Source: Massilia frigida (GTDB lineage: Bacteria; Pseudomonadota; Gammaproteobacteria; Burkholderiales; Burkholderiaceae_D). From it: a stretch of DNA of 64,000 nucleotides. This document shows, in pieces, positions 1 through 8,432 of this stretch. Positions within the stretch are counted from its first letter, which is position 1. The number at the start of each line of letters is the position of its first letter. A program made the translations under genes and the position numbers. Below the pieces are notes generated by a model. That model did not search any database and was not told the DNA's origin. It was given only the letters and a program-made list of their open reading frames with translations. The stretch lies in NCBI RefSeq assembly GCF_011682175.1, contig NZ_WHJG01000017.1:62001-126000 (forward strand), read 5' to 3'.

Positions 1-834
1 GACGAACATGCGCAGCGGCGCGCCGTCGATGCGAATGGTGACATCGAGTTCGCTGCCGAAGTCGGCGGCGCGGTGCGCGCAGCTCACGTTCGATGCGGCG
101 TCGAGGCCAAAAGTGATGGTGCGGCGGCCGGCGGCAATGCCCTGCCACAGCGGCGTGTACTCGTCGTCGCCCGGGAACACGGCCACGCCGTCTTGCGCCA
201 GGCTGGCCAGCACGGCGCCGTTTTCGCGCGCGACCGCTTCGACGGTGTGCATGAATTCCTGGTGCTCGCGCTGGGCGTTGTTGACCAGGCCAATGGTCGG
301 CGCGGCAATGGCGGCCAGGCGCGCGATTTCGCCCGGGTGGTTCATCCCGAGTTCGATCACAGCCGCCTTGTGCGCCCCGGTCAGGCGCATCAGCGTGAGC
401 GGCACGCCGATTTCGTTATTCAGGTTGCCGCGCGTGGCCAGGCGCGTGTCATCGGACAGGCCGGCCGCCAGGATCGCGGCGATCATTTCCTTGACCGTGG
501 TCTTGCCGTTGCTGCCGGTGACGCCGATCACGGGAAGGCCGAACTGCGCACGCCAGTGATGGGCGATACGGCCCAGGGCCACCAGCGTGTCGGGCACCAC
601 GATGGCCGGCAGGGTCCAGCCGTGCGGCAGGCTTTCCACCACCACCGCGGCGGCGCCGCTGGCGGCCACCTGCGCCAGGAAATCGTGGGCGTCGAAGGTC
701 TCGCCGCGCAGGGCGACGAACAGCGCGCCGGCGCCGGCGCTGCGGCTGTCGGTCGAGACGCTGTCAAAGGAAGCGTCGGCGGTCATGCGCGCGTGGGAAA
801 TAGCCGCGACCAGTTGTGCGAGCGTGCCGTGCAT
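1..834 (-). CDS. murF: UDP-MurNAc-tripeptide--D-Ala-D-Ala ligase MurF (3' end outside window)
   Basis: Cytoplasmic ligase that adds D-Ala-D-Ala to UDP-MurNAc-tripeptide, the last soluble step of peptidoglycan precursor synthesis. The 278 visible codons cover the N-terminal Mur domain and most of the ATP-binding domain. I translated the start as MHGTLAQLVAAISHAR. A GSNGKTT phosphate-binding loop lies at residues 107-113, followed by NLNNEIGVPLTL and ELGMNHPGEI, both typical of MurF. The start codon shares one base with the murE stop (TGATG), which indicates translational coupling. The C-terminal domain is cut off by the window edge. Identification is firm from motifs and operon position. Confidence 0.96.
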   Translation of the reverse strand, partial: MHGTLAQLVAAISHARMTADASFDSVSTDSRSAGAGALFVALRGETFDAHDFLAQVAASGAAAVVVESLPHGWTLPAIVVPDTLVALGRIAHHWRAQFGLPVIGVTGSNGKTTVKEMIAAILAAGLSDDTRLATRGNLNNEIGVPLTLMRLTGAHKAAVIELGMNHPGEIARLAAIAAPTIGLVNNAQREHQEFMHTVEAVARENGAVLASLAQDGVAVFPGDDEYTPLWQGIAAGRRTITFGLDAASNVSCAHRAADFGSELDVTIRIDGAPLRMFV

Positions 835-2399
835 CAGTTAGTCCTCATCATGGTCACGCGCGCGGCCAGCGCCAGCGCGGCGTGGTCGGCATCGGAAAAC
901 GGCATCTTGCGGCCCTTGATTTCCTGGTATGGCTCGTGGCCTTTACCGGCCAGCAGGATCACGTCCGGCTTGGCCGCATGCTTGATGGCCGACAGGATCG
1001 CGGCGGCGCGGTCTTCGATCGCCTGGAAGCGCGAGGTCGGATGGGCCGCATCCATGCCCGCGACGATCTGGGCGATGATGGCGGCCGGCTCTTCGCTGCG
1101 CGGATTGTCGCTGGTGACCAGCACGTGTTCGGCGATCTGCGCGATGGCGCCCATCTGCGGGCGTTTGCCCGGATCGCGGTCGCCGCCGCAGCCGAACACG
1201 CACCACAGCTGGCCGCCGCGTTCGTGCGCGACCTGGCGCAGGGCGCCCAGGGTTTGCTCCAGCGCGTCCGGCGTGTGGGCGTAATCGATCACCACCATCG
1301 GTGCGTCCTGGCCGCCGATCTGCTGCATGCGGCCCGGGGCCGGGGTCAGCGCTTCGACCGCGTCGAGCGCGCTGCGCAGGGCGACACCCTTGGCCAGCAG
1401 TGCGCCCAGTACCGCCAGCGCGTTGCTGATATTGAAGTGGCCAACCAGGCGCGTCTTGACCTGGGCGCTGCCGAGCGGCGAATCGAGATGGAATTCGGTG
1501 CCCGCATGACGGCTGCGGAACTGCGAGGCGCGCAGCATGGTCACGCCGGCGATGTCGGGCTGGGAGGCCGCGTCGCGCAGGGTGTAGCCGGTCACGGATG
1601 GTACGCCGCCGGTCTTGGAAATCAATTGGTTGACCAGGCGTTGTCCGGCCGGGTCGTCGAGGTTAAGCACTGCTGTTTTCAATCCTGGCCACGCGAACAG
1701 CTTGGCCTTCGCCGCTTCGTAGCATTCCATGGTGCCGTGATAATCGAGGTGGTCGCGCGTCAGGTTGGTGAACAGCGCAACGTCAAAATGCATGCCCAGG
1801 GTACGGCCTTGCCCGAGCCCGATGGAGCTTACCTCAATCGCCAACGCAGTGGCGCCCGCATCGCGCACGGCGGCGAGTTTTTCGGCCAGCAGCACGGCGT
1901 CCGGGGTGGTGTAGCCGGTGACGTCGTACTCGACGTCGCCGCGGCCGTTGAACAGGCCCACGCCCAGGGTGCCGATGACGGCGGCCGTCTCGCCCAGGCG
2001 CGCAAAGGCCTGGCCGAGCCAGACCGCGCACGAGGTCTTGCCGTTGGTGCCGGTCACGCCGACGGTGAACATGGCGCTATCGGGCATCCGGTGGCAGGCG
2101 TGCGCGATCGGGCCGGCGTGTAATTTCAGGTCGGCCACGGCCAGGTGCGGCACGCTCCAGGCATCAAGCCAGGCGAAATCGCGCGCGTCGTACACCACGG
2201 CGGCGGCGCCCTGGGCGATGGCCTGGGCAATGTAGGCACGGCCGTCGGCGGCGTCGCCCGGATAGGCGAAGAACACATCGCCCGGCTTGACGCGGCGCGA
2301 GTCGGACACCAGCTTCGCGCCGGGCGCCGCCTGGGCGATCCAGGCGCAGATTTCCTGTGGATTCAAAGACGGCATTACATGACGCATTACATGACGCAT
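834..2399 (-). CDS. murE: UDP-MurNAc-L-Ala-D-Glu:meso-diaminopimelate ligase MurE
   Basis: Adds the third stem-peptide residue to UDP-MurNAc-dipeptide in the cytoplasm. The P-loop GTNGKTS is at residues 117-123 and a DNPRSEEP motif lies near residue 425; DNPR is the family signature for meso-diaminopimelate as substrate. Three in-frame ATGs (2399, 2387, 2375) arise from a 12-bp tandem repeat, so the protein may begin MRHVMRHVMPSLNP or just MPSLNP. I chose 2399 because a GGGGAGG ribosome site lies seven bases upstream and the ATG shares one base with the ftsI stop (TAATG). Family proteins usually begin near the third Met, so the first nine residues may be a dispensable addition. Confidence 0.96.
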   Translation of the reverse strand: MRHVMRHVMPSLNPQEICAWIAQAAPGAKLVSDSRRVKPGDVFFAYPGDAADGRAYIAQAIAQGAAAVVYDARDFAWLDAWSVPHLAVADLKLHAGPIAHACHRMPDSAMFTVGVTGTNGKTSCAVWLGQAFARLGETAAVIGTLGVGLFNGRGDVEYDVTGYTTPDAVLLAEKLAAVRDAGATALAIEVSSIGLGQGRTLGMHFDVALFTNLTRDHLDYHGTMECYEAAKAKLFAWPGLKTAVLNLDDPAGQRLVNQLISKTGGVPSVTGYTLRDAASQPDIAGVTMLRASQFRSRHAGTEFHLDSPLGSAQVKTRLVGHFNISNALAVLGALLAKGVALRSALDAVEALTPAPGRMQQIGGQDAPMVVIDYAHTPDALEQTLGALRQVAHERGGQLWCVFGCGGDRDPGKRPQMGAIAQIAEHVLVTSDNPRSEEPAAIIAQIVAGMDAAHPTSRFQAIEDRAAAILSAIKHAAKPDVILLAGKGHEPYQEIKGRKMPFSDADHAALALAARVTMMRTN

Positions 2400-2404
2400 T
2401 ACAT
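2373..2404 (-). repeat. 12-bp tandem repeat at the murE start codon
   Basis: The unit cattacatgacg is present as two full copies plus eight bases of a third. It spans the ftsI stop and the murE start and creates ATG codons every 12 bp in the murE frame (MRHV repeated) and a second set in the ftsI frame. Because the unit is a multiple of three, copy-number change would lengthen or shorten the MurE N-terminus without a frameshift. Confidence 0.9.
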
Positions 2405-4183
2405 GACCTCCCCGGAGCCATCGTTTGGCGCGACGATTTCAGTCACGTCCGAATCGGGCGGAATATTGAGTGCGCGCAGCGCGTTGGCGGCCAGCGCGGC
2501 GAAGGTCGGCGCCGCCACGATGCCGCCGAAGTGGCCGATCGCGGTCGGTTCGTCGATCATGACGGCGATGATGAAGCGCGGGTTCGACATCGGCACCATG
2601 CCCACGAAACTGCCGATGTACTTGCGCGGCATGGCGTACTTGCCGTTTTCGACCTTGTACGCGGTGCCGGTCTTGCCGCCCACGCGGTAGCCCGCGACCC
2701 GCGCCTGCTTGGCGGTGCCGTGTTCGCCCGAGATCACGCGTTCGAGCATTTCGCGCATCTCGCGCGCGGTCTTCGGCTTGATGATCTGGCGCCCGACCGG
2801 CGGCTCCGTGACCTTCTGGAACGACAGCGGAATGGTGTCGCCATCGCGCGCGAACATCATGTAGCCGCGCGCCAGCTGCAGCAGCGAGACCGAGATGCCG
2901 TTCCCGTAGCTCATGGTGGCCTGTTCCACCGGACGCCACGATTTGTAGGGACGCACGCGCCCCGCCACAGCGCCGGGAAAACCGAACTTGGGCTGCTGGC
3001 CGAAACCGACCTCGGTAAACATCTCCCACATTTCGCGCGCCGGCATGGAGAGCGCAATCTTGGAAGTGCCGATATTGGACGACATTTCGATGATTTCGGC
3101 GACCGAGATCACGCCGTGCGGCTTGGTATCGGAAATCGGCGCGCCGTTGATCACCAGGCGCCCGGCGCCGGTATCGATGCGGGTATTGGGCGTGACGCGC
3201 CCGGTGTCGAGCGCCAGAGCCACGGTAAATGGCTTGAGGGTCGAGCCCGGCTCGAAGGTGTCGGTGATGACGCGGTTGCGCAGCTGCGCGCCGGTCAGGC
3301 CCTTGCGGTCGTTCGGGTCGTACGTCGGCCAGTTGGCCAGCGCCAGCACTTCGCCGGTTTTCACGTCCAGCACCACGGCGGCGCCGGCCTTGGCCTTGAA
3401 CTTGGCCACGGCTTCCTTCACCTGCGTAAAGGCGATGTACTGCAGCTTGCTGTCGACCGACAGGGTCAGGTCGCGGCCATCGTGCGGCTCCTTCGACAGG
3501 CCCACGTCTTCGACGATCTGGCCGAGGCGGTCCTTGATCACGCGGCGGCTGCCGGTGGTGCCGACCAGGGTCTTTTGCTGGGCCAGTTCCATGCTTTCCT
3601 GGCCGGCGTCTTCGACGTTGGTGAAACCGACCAGGTGGGTCATGGTTTCGCCCTGCGGATAGAAGCGTTTGTATTCCTTGCGCGTGTCCAGGCCCTTGAT
3701 GCCCAGTTTGGCGATCTGCTCGATCACCGGCATTTCCACCTGGCGCTTGAGGTAGACGAAGGTGCGGTCGGAATCGAGTTTCTTGCGCAGCTCGGCGTCG
3801 CTCATCTTGAGCAGCGCGGCCAGGGCGCGCAGTTTGTCCGGCGCCGAGGCCAGCACGTCTTCAGGGATGGCCCATACCGCCTTGACCGGTACCGACGACG
3901 CCAGCACCTGGCCGTTGCGGTCGAGGATGCGCCCGCGCGTGGCGGGCAGTTCGATGGTGCGCTCGTAGCGCTGCTTGCCATAGCCAATGAGAACGTCTTC
4001 GGTGACGGTTTGCAGCCACATGGCGCGCCCGGCCAGCGCAACAAAGGAGGCGAACAGCACGAACAGCACGACGCGCGAACGCCAGGTCGGCAGGCTCACC
4101 GCCAGGACCGGGCTTTTCGAGAACGATACGCCTTTCGAGGCCGCGACACGCGCGCCCGCCACACCATTGCCACCGCGTTTCAT
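2399..4183 (-). CDS. ftsI: Peptidoglycan D,D-transpeptidase FtsI (PBP3)
   Basis: Septal class B penicillin-binding protein that cross-links peptidoglycan at the division site. From the ATG at 4183 it is 594 residues: a short cytoplasmic tail, one membrane anchor at about residues 37-57, the dimerisation domain, then the transpeptidase domain. All three active-site motifs are present: STLK at 314-317 (nucleophile Ser314), SSN at 368-370 and KTGT at 504-507. The frame stays open further upstream to 4459, but the 4183 start overlaps the ftsL stop as ATGA and gives the usual family length. It sits in the order ftsL-ftsI-murE-murF of the dcw cluster. Confidence 0.97.
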   Translation of the reverse strand: MKRGGNGVAGARVAASKGVSFSKSPVLAVSLPTWRSRVVLFVLFASFVALAGRAMWLQTVTEDVLIGYGKQRYERTIELPATRGRILDRNGQVLASSVPVKAVWAIPEDVLASAPDKLRALAALLKMSDAELRKKLDSDRTFVYLKRQVEMPVIEQIAKLGIKGLDTRKEYKRFYPQGETMTHLVGFTNVEDAGQESMELAQQKTLVGTTGSRRVIKDRLGQIVEDVGLSKEPHDGRDLTLSVDSKLQYIAFTQVKEAVAKFKAKAGAAVVLDVKTGEVLALANWPTYDPNDRKGLTGAQLRNRVITDTFEPGSTLKPFTVALALDTGRVTPNTRIDTGAGRLVINGAPISDTKPHGVISVAEIIEMSSNIGTSKIALSMPAREMWEMFTEVGFGQQPKFGFPGAVAGRVRPYKSWRPVEQATMSYGNGISVSLLQLARGYMMFARDGDTIPLSFQKVTEPPVGRQIIKPKTAREMREMLERVISGEHGTAKQARVAGYRVGGKTGTAYKVENGKYAMPRKYIGSFVGMVPMSNPRFIIAVMIDEPTAIGHFGGIVAAPTFAALAANALRALNIPPDSDVTEIVAPNDGSGEVM

Positions 4184-4452
4184 TGCTCCCCTTCCGTCAG
4201 GTACTGCGTACGCGCCGGGGTCAGCGGCGTCATGTCGAGCTTGTCGCGCGCGATCTGTTCGATGCGCGCATTGGTACCCAGGGTCGACTGGTCCAGCTGC
4301 AATTGCGACCAGTCGATGTCGAGCTGGCGCGCCTGCTGTTCGAGCTTGCCCAGTTCGATGAACAGGTTGCGCGCCTGGAACTGGGCATTCACCAGCGACA
4401 GCGCGCAGCCGACCAGCAGCGCGGCGAGCACGATGTTGATCTTGCCGTTCAC
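4180..4452 (-). CDS. ftsL: Cell division protein FtsL
   Basis: Small bitopic divisome protein of 90 residues that works with FtsB and FtsQ to activate septal synthesis. A hydrophobic segment covers about residues 5-23, followed by a periplasmic region rich in Leu, Gln and Glu with heptad character ([20 protein letters not shown]) that should form the coiled coil with FtsB. Both ends overlap neighbours by four bases as ATGA (rsmH stop upstream, ftsI start downstream), as expected for a tightly coupled dcw operon. Sequence conservation is low in this family, so the call rests mainly on size, topology and position. Confidence 0.93.
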   Translation of the reverse strand: MNGKINIVLAALLVGCALSLVNAQFQARNLFIELGKLEQQARQLDIDWSQLQLDQSTLGTNARIEQIARDKLDMTPLTPARTQYLTEGEQ

Positions 4453-5414
4453 GGCGCACTCCGGGCAGGCAGGCGTTCGGCCACCCGCATCACGGCCGAG
4501 CGGGAGCGCGGATTGCCGTCGACCTCCAGGTCGGACGGTTTCATCTTGCTCACCAGCTTCATCAGCGGCTGCGGCAGGTCGACCGCGCGGATCGGCAGGC
4601 GGCGGTCGGGCTGCTCGACCTTGACCTTGCTGGCCAGGAACTGCTTGACCATGCGGTCTTCCAGTGAGTGGAAGCTGATCACGGCCATGCGCGCGCCGGG
4701 CGCGAGCATGGCGTAGGCCGCGCTCAAGCCTGTTTCAAGGTCTTCAAGCTCTTTATTGATGAAAATCCGGATAGCCTGAAAGGTCCGGGTGGCCGGATCC
4801 TTGCCCTTCTCCCGGGTTTTGACCGCGTTTGCCACGATGCCGGCAAGCTGTCGTGTGCTTGAAATTGGTTCGACTGCCCGGCGAGCAACAATCGCCTTTG
4901 CAATCTGAAAAGCAAACCGTTCTTCCCCATAATCGCGAATCACCCTTTCCAATTGTTGTTCAGTCTCGCTGGCCAGCCACTCGGCGGCGGAAACGCCGCG
5001 CGTGGTGTCCATGCGCATGTCGAGCGGACCGTCGTTGCGGAAGCTGAAACCGCGCGCGGCGTCGTCCACCTGGGGCGAGGAAATGCCCAGGTCGAGCAGG
5101 ATGCCATCGACCCGCGCCACGCCGCGCGCCTGTAGCGCCTGCTGCATGGTGGCGAAACTGTCGTGCACGATCTCGAAACGCGGGTCGTCGATCTGGCCCG
5201 CCGTGGCGATCGCCTGCAAATCCTTGTCGAAGGCGAACAAGCGCCCGTTCGGACCCAGGCGCGACAGGATCAGGCGACTGTGTCCACCGCGACCGAAGGT
5301 CCCGTCTATATATGTGCCATCGGCACGCGCACCCGTCAGATCGAGCGCATCGACCGCTTCGTCCAGCAACACCGTCCGGTGCTGAAATTCCGGCACCGCC
5401 ACCACATTCATCAT
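4449..5414 (-). CDS. rsmH: 16S rRNA m4C1402 methyltransferase RsmH (MraW)
   Basis: S-adenosylmethionine-dependent methyltransferase that modifies N4 of C1402 in 16S rRNA. The 321-residue protein shows [13 protein letters not shown] near the N-terminus, GTFGRGGHS at about 38-46, [18 protein letters not shown] and [13 protein letters not shown] near the C-terminus, all RsmH hallmarks. The start may be 5414 or the next codon (MM). The middle third, about 4740-4965, has much lower GC and A/T-ending codons than both flanks, although the protein it encodes looks normal; this may be a recombined segment. It lies between mraZ and ftsL and overlaps ftsL by four bases. Confidence 0.97.
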   Translation of the reverse strand: MMNVVAVPEFQHRTVLLDEAVDALDLTGARADGTYIDGTFGRGGHSRLILSRLGPNGRLFAFDKDLQAIATAGQIDDPRFEIVHDSFATMQQALQARGVARVDGILLDLGISSPQVDDAARGFSFRNDGPLDMRMDTTRGVSAAEWLASETEQQLERVIRDYGEERFAFQIAKAIVARRAVEPISSTRQLAGIVANAVKTREKGKDPATRTFQAIRIFINKELEDLETGLSAAYAMLAPGARMAVISFHSLEDRMVKQFLASKVKVEQPDRRLPIRAVDLPQPLMKLVSKMKPSDLEVDGNPRSRSAVMRVAERLPARSAP

Positions 5415-5423
5415 CGGCGCGCC

Positions 5424-5852
5424 TTAGAAAGAAAAATTAGATAACACATCGGGCATGCCACCGGCGACAGCGGCTTGCTCGTCCTCGGCCAGTTTGGCGG
5501 CATCCCAGATCTCGAAATGGCTGCCCATGCCCAGCAGCATGACCTCGCGGGTCAGGCCGACGGCGCTGCGCAGCTCGGGGGAAATGAGGATGCGGCCGGC
5601 GGAATCGAGCTCGACATCGCAGGCGTTGCCGAGGAAGATACGCTGCCACGCGCGGGCCGACATCGGCCAGGCGGCAATTTGCTCGCGGTGCGATTCCCAC
5701 ACCGGACGCGGAAAAAACAGCAGGCACCCGTGCGGGTGGCGGGTAAGCGTGAGGCGGCCTTCGCACTGGACTGCGAGTGCGTCGCGATGCTTGGCGGGAA
5801 TGGACATCCTGCCTTTCGCATCGAGATTGATTGCGGACGCGCCTTGAAACAC
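5424..5852 (-). CDS. mraZ: Transcriptional regulator MraZ
   Basis: First gene of the dcw cluster, 142 residues. It contains two AbrB-like SpoVT/MraZ repeats, recognisable by [14 protein letters not shown] near residue 10 and [14 protein letters not shown] near residue 82. MraZ binds repeated GTGGG boxes in its own promoter and in enterobacteria represses the cluster; four such boxes lie upstream here. The start codon is GTG at 5852 (CTC GTG TTT CAA), preceded by a modest GTAGGTAA ribosome site. The gap to rsmH is nine bases. Confidence 0.97.
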   Translation of the reverse strand: MFQGASAINLDAKGRMSIPAKHRDALAVQCEGRLTLTRHPHGCLLFFPRPVWESHREQIAAWPMSARAWQRIFLGNACDVELDSAGRILISPELRSAVGLTREVMLLGMGSHFEIWDAAKLAEDEQAAVAGGMPDVLSNFSF

Positions 5853-5916
5853 GAGTTACCTACTTGGAAAAGTTATTATGAATTCGGTGTTTTGGCGCAA
5901 GGAGCATCATTTTTCT

Positions 5917-5951
5917 CCCACAAAACTACACTTTTTCACACAGTTGCCCAC
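5917..5951 (-). promoter_or_regulatory. Four MraZ boxes (10-bp period) upstream of mraZ
   Basis: Read on the minus strand, GTGGG (5951-5947), GTGTG (5941-5937), GTGTA (5931-5927) and GTGGG (5921-5917) follow one another at exactly 10-bp steps. MraZ is known to bind direct GTGGG repeats spaced by about one helical turn, so this is a strong autoregulatory operator; the two middle boxes are degenerate. It overlaps the predicted -10 element and extends downstream of it, a position suited to repression. Confidence 0.85.
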
Positions 5952-5978
5952 TTTAGATGAAGCCATCTGGACGGTCAA
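5950..5978 (-). promoter_or_regulatory. Candidate sigma-70 promoter of the dcw cluster (Pmra)
   Basis: On the minus strand TTGACC (5978-5973) is followed after 17 bp by TAAAGT (5955-5950): five of six and four of six consensus positions. The -10 element overlaps the first MraZ box. A second possible pair, TTGACT (6022-6017) with TTTTAG (5999-5994), lies upstream and is weaker. The mraZ leader would be about 90 nt. Confidence 0.65.
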
Positions 5979-6390
5979 GCGCTTTCGATCGTGCTAAAAG
6001 GGAATTTTGTTAATGAAGTCAAGGACTTAGCGCATTACCTTGAAGGATCTTCAAAGTAAAATATGTCGAAAAATTAGAGACTTAGAGAAGACAGTGAATG
6101 TTCAACCTCATCTGTACACATGGGTTTGCGAGACACAACAAAGCTTAAAATAATTACATCTGCTTACTTTTACGCAACGGATGAGTAAATTGTCCGATGC
6201 GCGCGATGGAGTGTGGTAGTGGATCGGATCAGGTGGCAACGGTGCCGACCGAATCGGGTTGGCTGCTTGTGCAATAACGCGCCTCGGGAAAGCCGAAATG
6301 GGCACACATGCGGGGGAAATGACAGCGGCATGCCGCGCCGCCGGAGAGGCGGAGCGGAGTGCATCGGCGCCTTGCGCGCCGGATATTCAA
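5979..6390. other. Intergenic region between dcw promoter and rnpB
   Basis: About 410 bp with an AT-rich left part and a GC-rich right part. Short open frames occur but none has a ribosome site or recognisable product. Near 6367-6381, just past the 3' end of rnpB, there is a small GGCGC-GCAAG-GCGCC dyad without a clear T run, which might end or be processed from the rnpB transcript. I see no other feature. Confidence 0.6.
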
Positions 6391-6742
6391 TGTGAAGCAG
6401 GCCGATAGGCCGGATTTTGTTACGGCGACTACCCTTGCAGGCATTCGCTATGACAGCCATTCCTCTAGGCGCCGAATTACTCCGGCGCTCAAGCTCCCTA
6501 CCCGCACGCTCCGCGAGCCGCCTCAACGCGTGCCTATTTGGGATTGCTCCAGGTGGAGGTTACCGCGTTTCACCGTAACTTAATACGCTCGTCTCTGTGG
6601 CCCTATTCCTCGCCTTATACTCCCCGGCTTGCGCCGGTCGGCTTTCAGCGGACGGCCATTAACCGTCACCCTGCTCTATGGAGTCCGGACCTTCCTCCCG
6701 CCGACGCATTACGCGCCAGCCAGCGACTGTCTGGCCTGCTTC
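6391..6742 (-). ncRNA. rnpB: RNase P RNA (type A)
   Basis: Catalytic RNA of RNase P, which removes 5' leaders from tRNA precursors. On the minus strand the 5' end GAAGCAGGCCAGACAGTCGC pairs with the 3' end GGCCTATCGGCCTGCTTC to form helix P1. The universally conserved GAGGAAGGTCCGGACTCC lies downstream of the 5' end, followed by AGCAGGGTGACGG. GGTAAACCC-like tRNA-contact segments are not exact, but the 3' conserved block with AAATAGGCACGC and the closing helices is in order. The length of about 350 nt is normal for a type A RNA. The exact ends are inferred from the P1 pairing. No protein-coding claim should be made over this interval. Confidence 0.95.
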
Positions 6743-6750
6743 ACCCCACC

Positions 6751-6779
6751 ATTGTACCGTGCCCCGGCCCTGCGGACAA
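6751..6779 (-). promoter_or_regulatory. Promoter of rnpB
   Basis: On the minus strand TTGTCC (6779-6774) and TACAAT (6756-6751) are separated by 17 bp. Transcription would begin about eight bases later, at or near the predicted mature 5' end of the RNA. Motif and position both fit a strong stable-RNA promoter. Confidence 0.75.
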
Positions 6780-6909
6780 AGTTTCCGATTGCTATCGCCC
6801 CACTGATACCGATTTGGATATCAATCTCGCAAAAAATGTGATCGCTGCAAAGTTACCCAATGTACATACGTACTATTAAAATATCGACAATTTACAAAAA
6901 GGAAACTTA

Positions 6910-8346
6910 ATGACACTGTTGCCTCTTGCCGCACTGATCAGCACCACCCTGTTCGCCAGCACCGCCGCCCACGCCTCGGACTGGCCGGAGAGCTTCTCGA
7001 AATGCGCCGCCCAGGGCGGCACCTGTGACGCCGGCACCGGCAAGCGCCAGGTATCGTTCGGCATCAAGAACAAATGGGTGGTCAAATCGCTCAGCGGCAA
7101 AGTTGCCTGCACCACCGCCACGTTCGGCAGCGATCCTTATCCGGGTGTCGACAAGAAATGCGCGCTAGGCCCGCTCGATGGCGGCACCACGCCACCGACC
7201 ACCCCGCCGACGACACCGCCAACGACCCCGCCGACCACCCCGCCAGCCGGCACCGATCCGGTGACGCAGGCAGCCCCGGCAACCGGCTGGGCCAGCTACA
7301 GCACCGGCACCCGCGGCGGCGCGGCGGCGGTACAGAAGGATGTCTTCCTGGTCAGCTCGGCATCGCAACTGCTGTCCGCGCTCAAGACCGAGGGCGGCCG
7401 GCCGATGCAGATCAAGATCTACGGCACCATCGACATGGCGGCCGACGGCCCGTTCAAGAGTGTCGCCGAGCAGGGCGTGCGCAGCCTGATTTCGCTGCCA
7501 TCGAATACCACCCTGATCGGCGCGGGCCCGAATGCGGGCATCGTCAACGGCCGCATCATGATCAAAGGCGTGGACAATGTGATCGTGCGCAACCTGACCA
7601 TCGCCAACCCATGCGACATCGCCCCGGTGTGGGATCCGAAAGATACCAGTACCGGCAACTGGAACTCGCGTTATGACGGCCTGAACGTCGACAAGTCGAC
7701 CCACGTCTGGATCGACCACAACACCTTCACCGACGCGCCGCGCACCGACGACCAGTTCCCGAAAGAGAACGGCAAACTCAAGCAATGCCACGATGGCGCG
7801 CTCGACATCAAGAATGGCGCCGACTATGTGACCGTGTCGAACAATGTGTTCAAGCTGCACGAGAAAAACACCCTGGTCGGCTCGTCCGACGACACCACGT
7901 CCGACGATGACCACCTGACCGTGACCTTCCATGGCAATCATTACATGGACATCACCGGGCGTTCGCCGCGCGTGCGTTTCGGTAAGGTCCACGTGTACAA
8001 CAATTACTACCAGGGCGACCGCGACGCCAAACTGTACCCGCACCACTACAGCATCGGCGTGGGCTACAAGGCCAAGATCGTCTCGCAGCATAATGCCTTC
8101 GACGTCATCGGCGCCAAGGAATGCGGCAATGTGGTCGAGTCCTCGGGTTCCTCCGGCAAAACCGGCGCCATCATCGACAGCGGTTCCCTGCTGAACGGCG
8201 TGGCACTGGGCATGGGCGGCGACAGCTGCAAGTTCAGCAGCGCGATCGGCTGGACCCTGCCGTACACGCCGACCGTGATCGATGCGTCGACAGTGCGCGA
8301 ATCGGTGCTGCGCAACGCCGGCGCAGGCAAGCTCGTGGTCCGCTAA
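6910..8346 (+). CDS. Secreted pectate lyase, polysaccharide lyase family 1
   Basis: Cleaves pectate by beta-elimination outside the cell. The 478 residues comprise a signal peptide (about 1-22, ending AHA-SDW), a small four-cysteine N-terminal module (about 24-88), a linker of TTPP repeats (about 91-113) and a PL1 parallel beta-helix catalytic domain. PL1 landmarks are WIDHNTF, DGALDIKNGADYVTVSNN, VTFHGNHYMDITGRSPRVR with the catalytic arginine region, and VHVYNNYY. The start has an AAGGAAA ribosome site. It stands alone, with rnpB divergent and the CNNM/CBS gene convergent. The N-terminal module is of unknown role; wall or substrate attachment is possible. Confidence 0.93.
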   Translation: MTLLPLAALISTTLFASTAAHASDWPESFSKCAAQGGTCDAGTGKRQVSFGIKNKWVVKSLSGKVACTTATFGSDPYPGVDKKCALGPLDGGTTPPTTPPTTPPTTPPTTPPAGTDPVTQAAPATGWASYSTGTRGGAAAVQKDVFLVSSASQLLSALKTEGGRPMQIKIYGTIDMAADGPFKSVAEQGVRSLISLPSNTTLIGAGPNAGIVNGRIMIKGVDNVIVRNLTIANPCDIAPVWDPKDTSTGNWNSRYDGLNVDKSTHVWIDHNTFTDAPRTDDQFPKENGKLKQCHDGALDIKNGADYVTVSNNVFKLHEKNTLVGSSDDTTSDDDHLTVTFHGNHYMDITGRSPRVRFGKVHVYNNYYQGDRDAKLYPHHYSIGVGYKAKIVSQHNAFDVIGAKECGNVVESSGSSGKTGAIIDSGSLLNGVALGMGGDSCKFSSAIGWTLPYTPTVIDASTVRESVLRNAGAGKLVVR

Positions 8347-8432
8347 GAAAGGCAAGCACGCACGCAAGACAGCGACGCCGCCGCCCGCCCCCGGCCGCGG
8401 CATCGATGTCAGGAGCACAAGAGCGCTGCGCG

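Noticed and set aside
6170-6879. Several 60-118 codon frames on both strands over 6.17-6.88 kb
   Set aside because: The interval 6391-6742 is RNase P RNA and the rest lacks ribosome sites.
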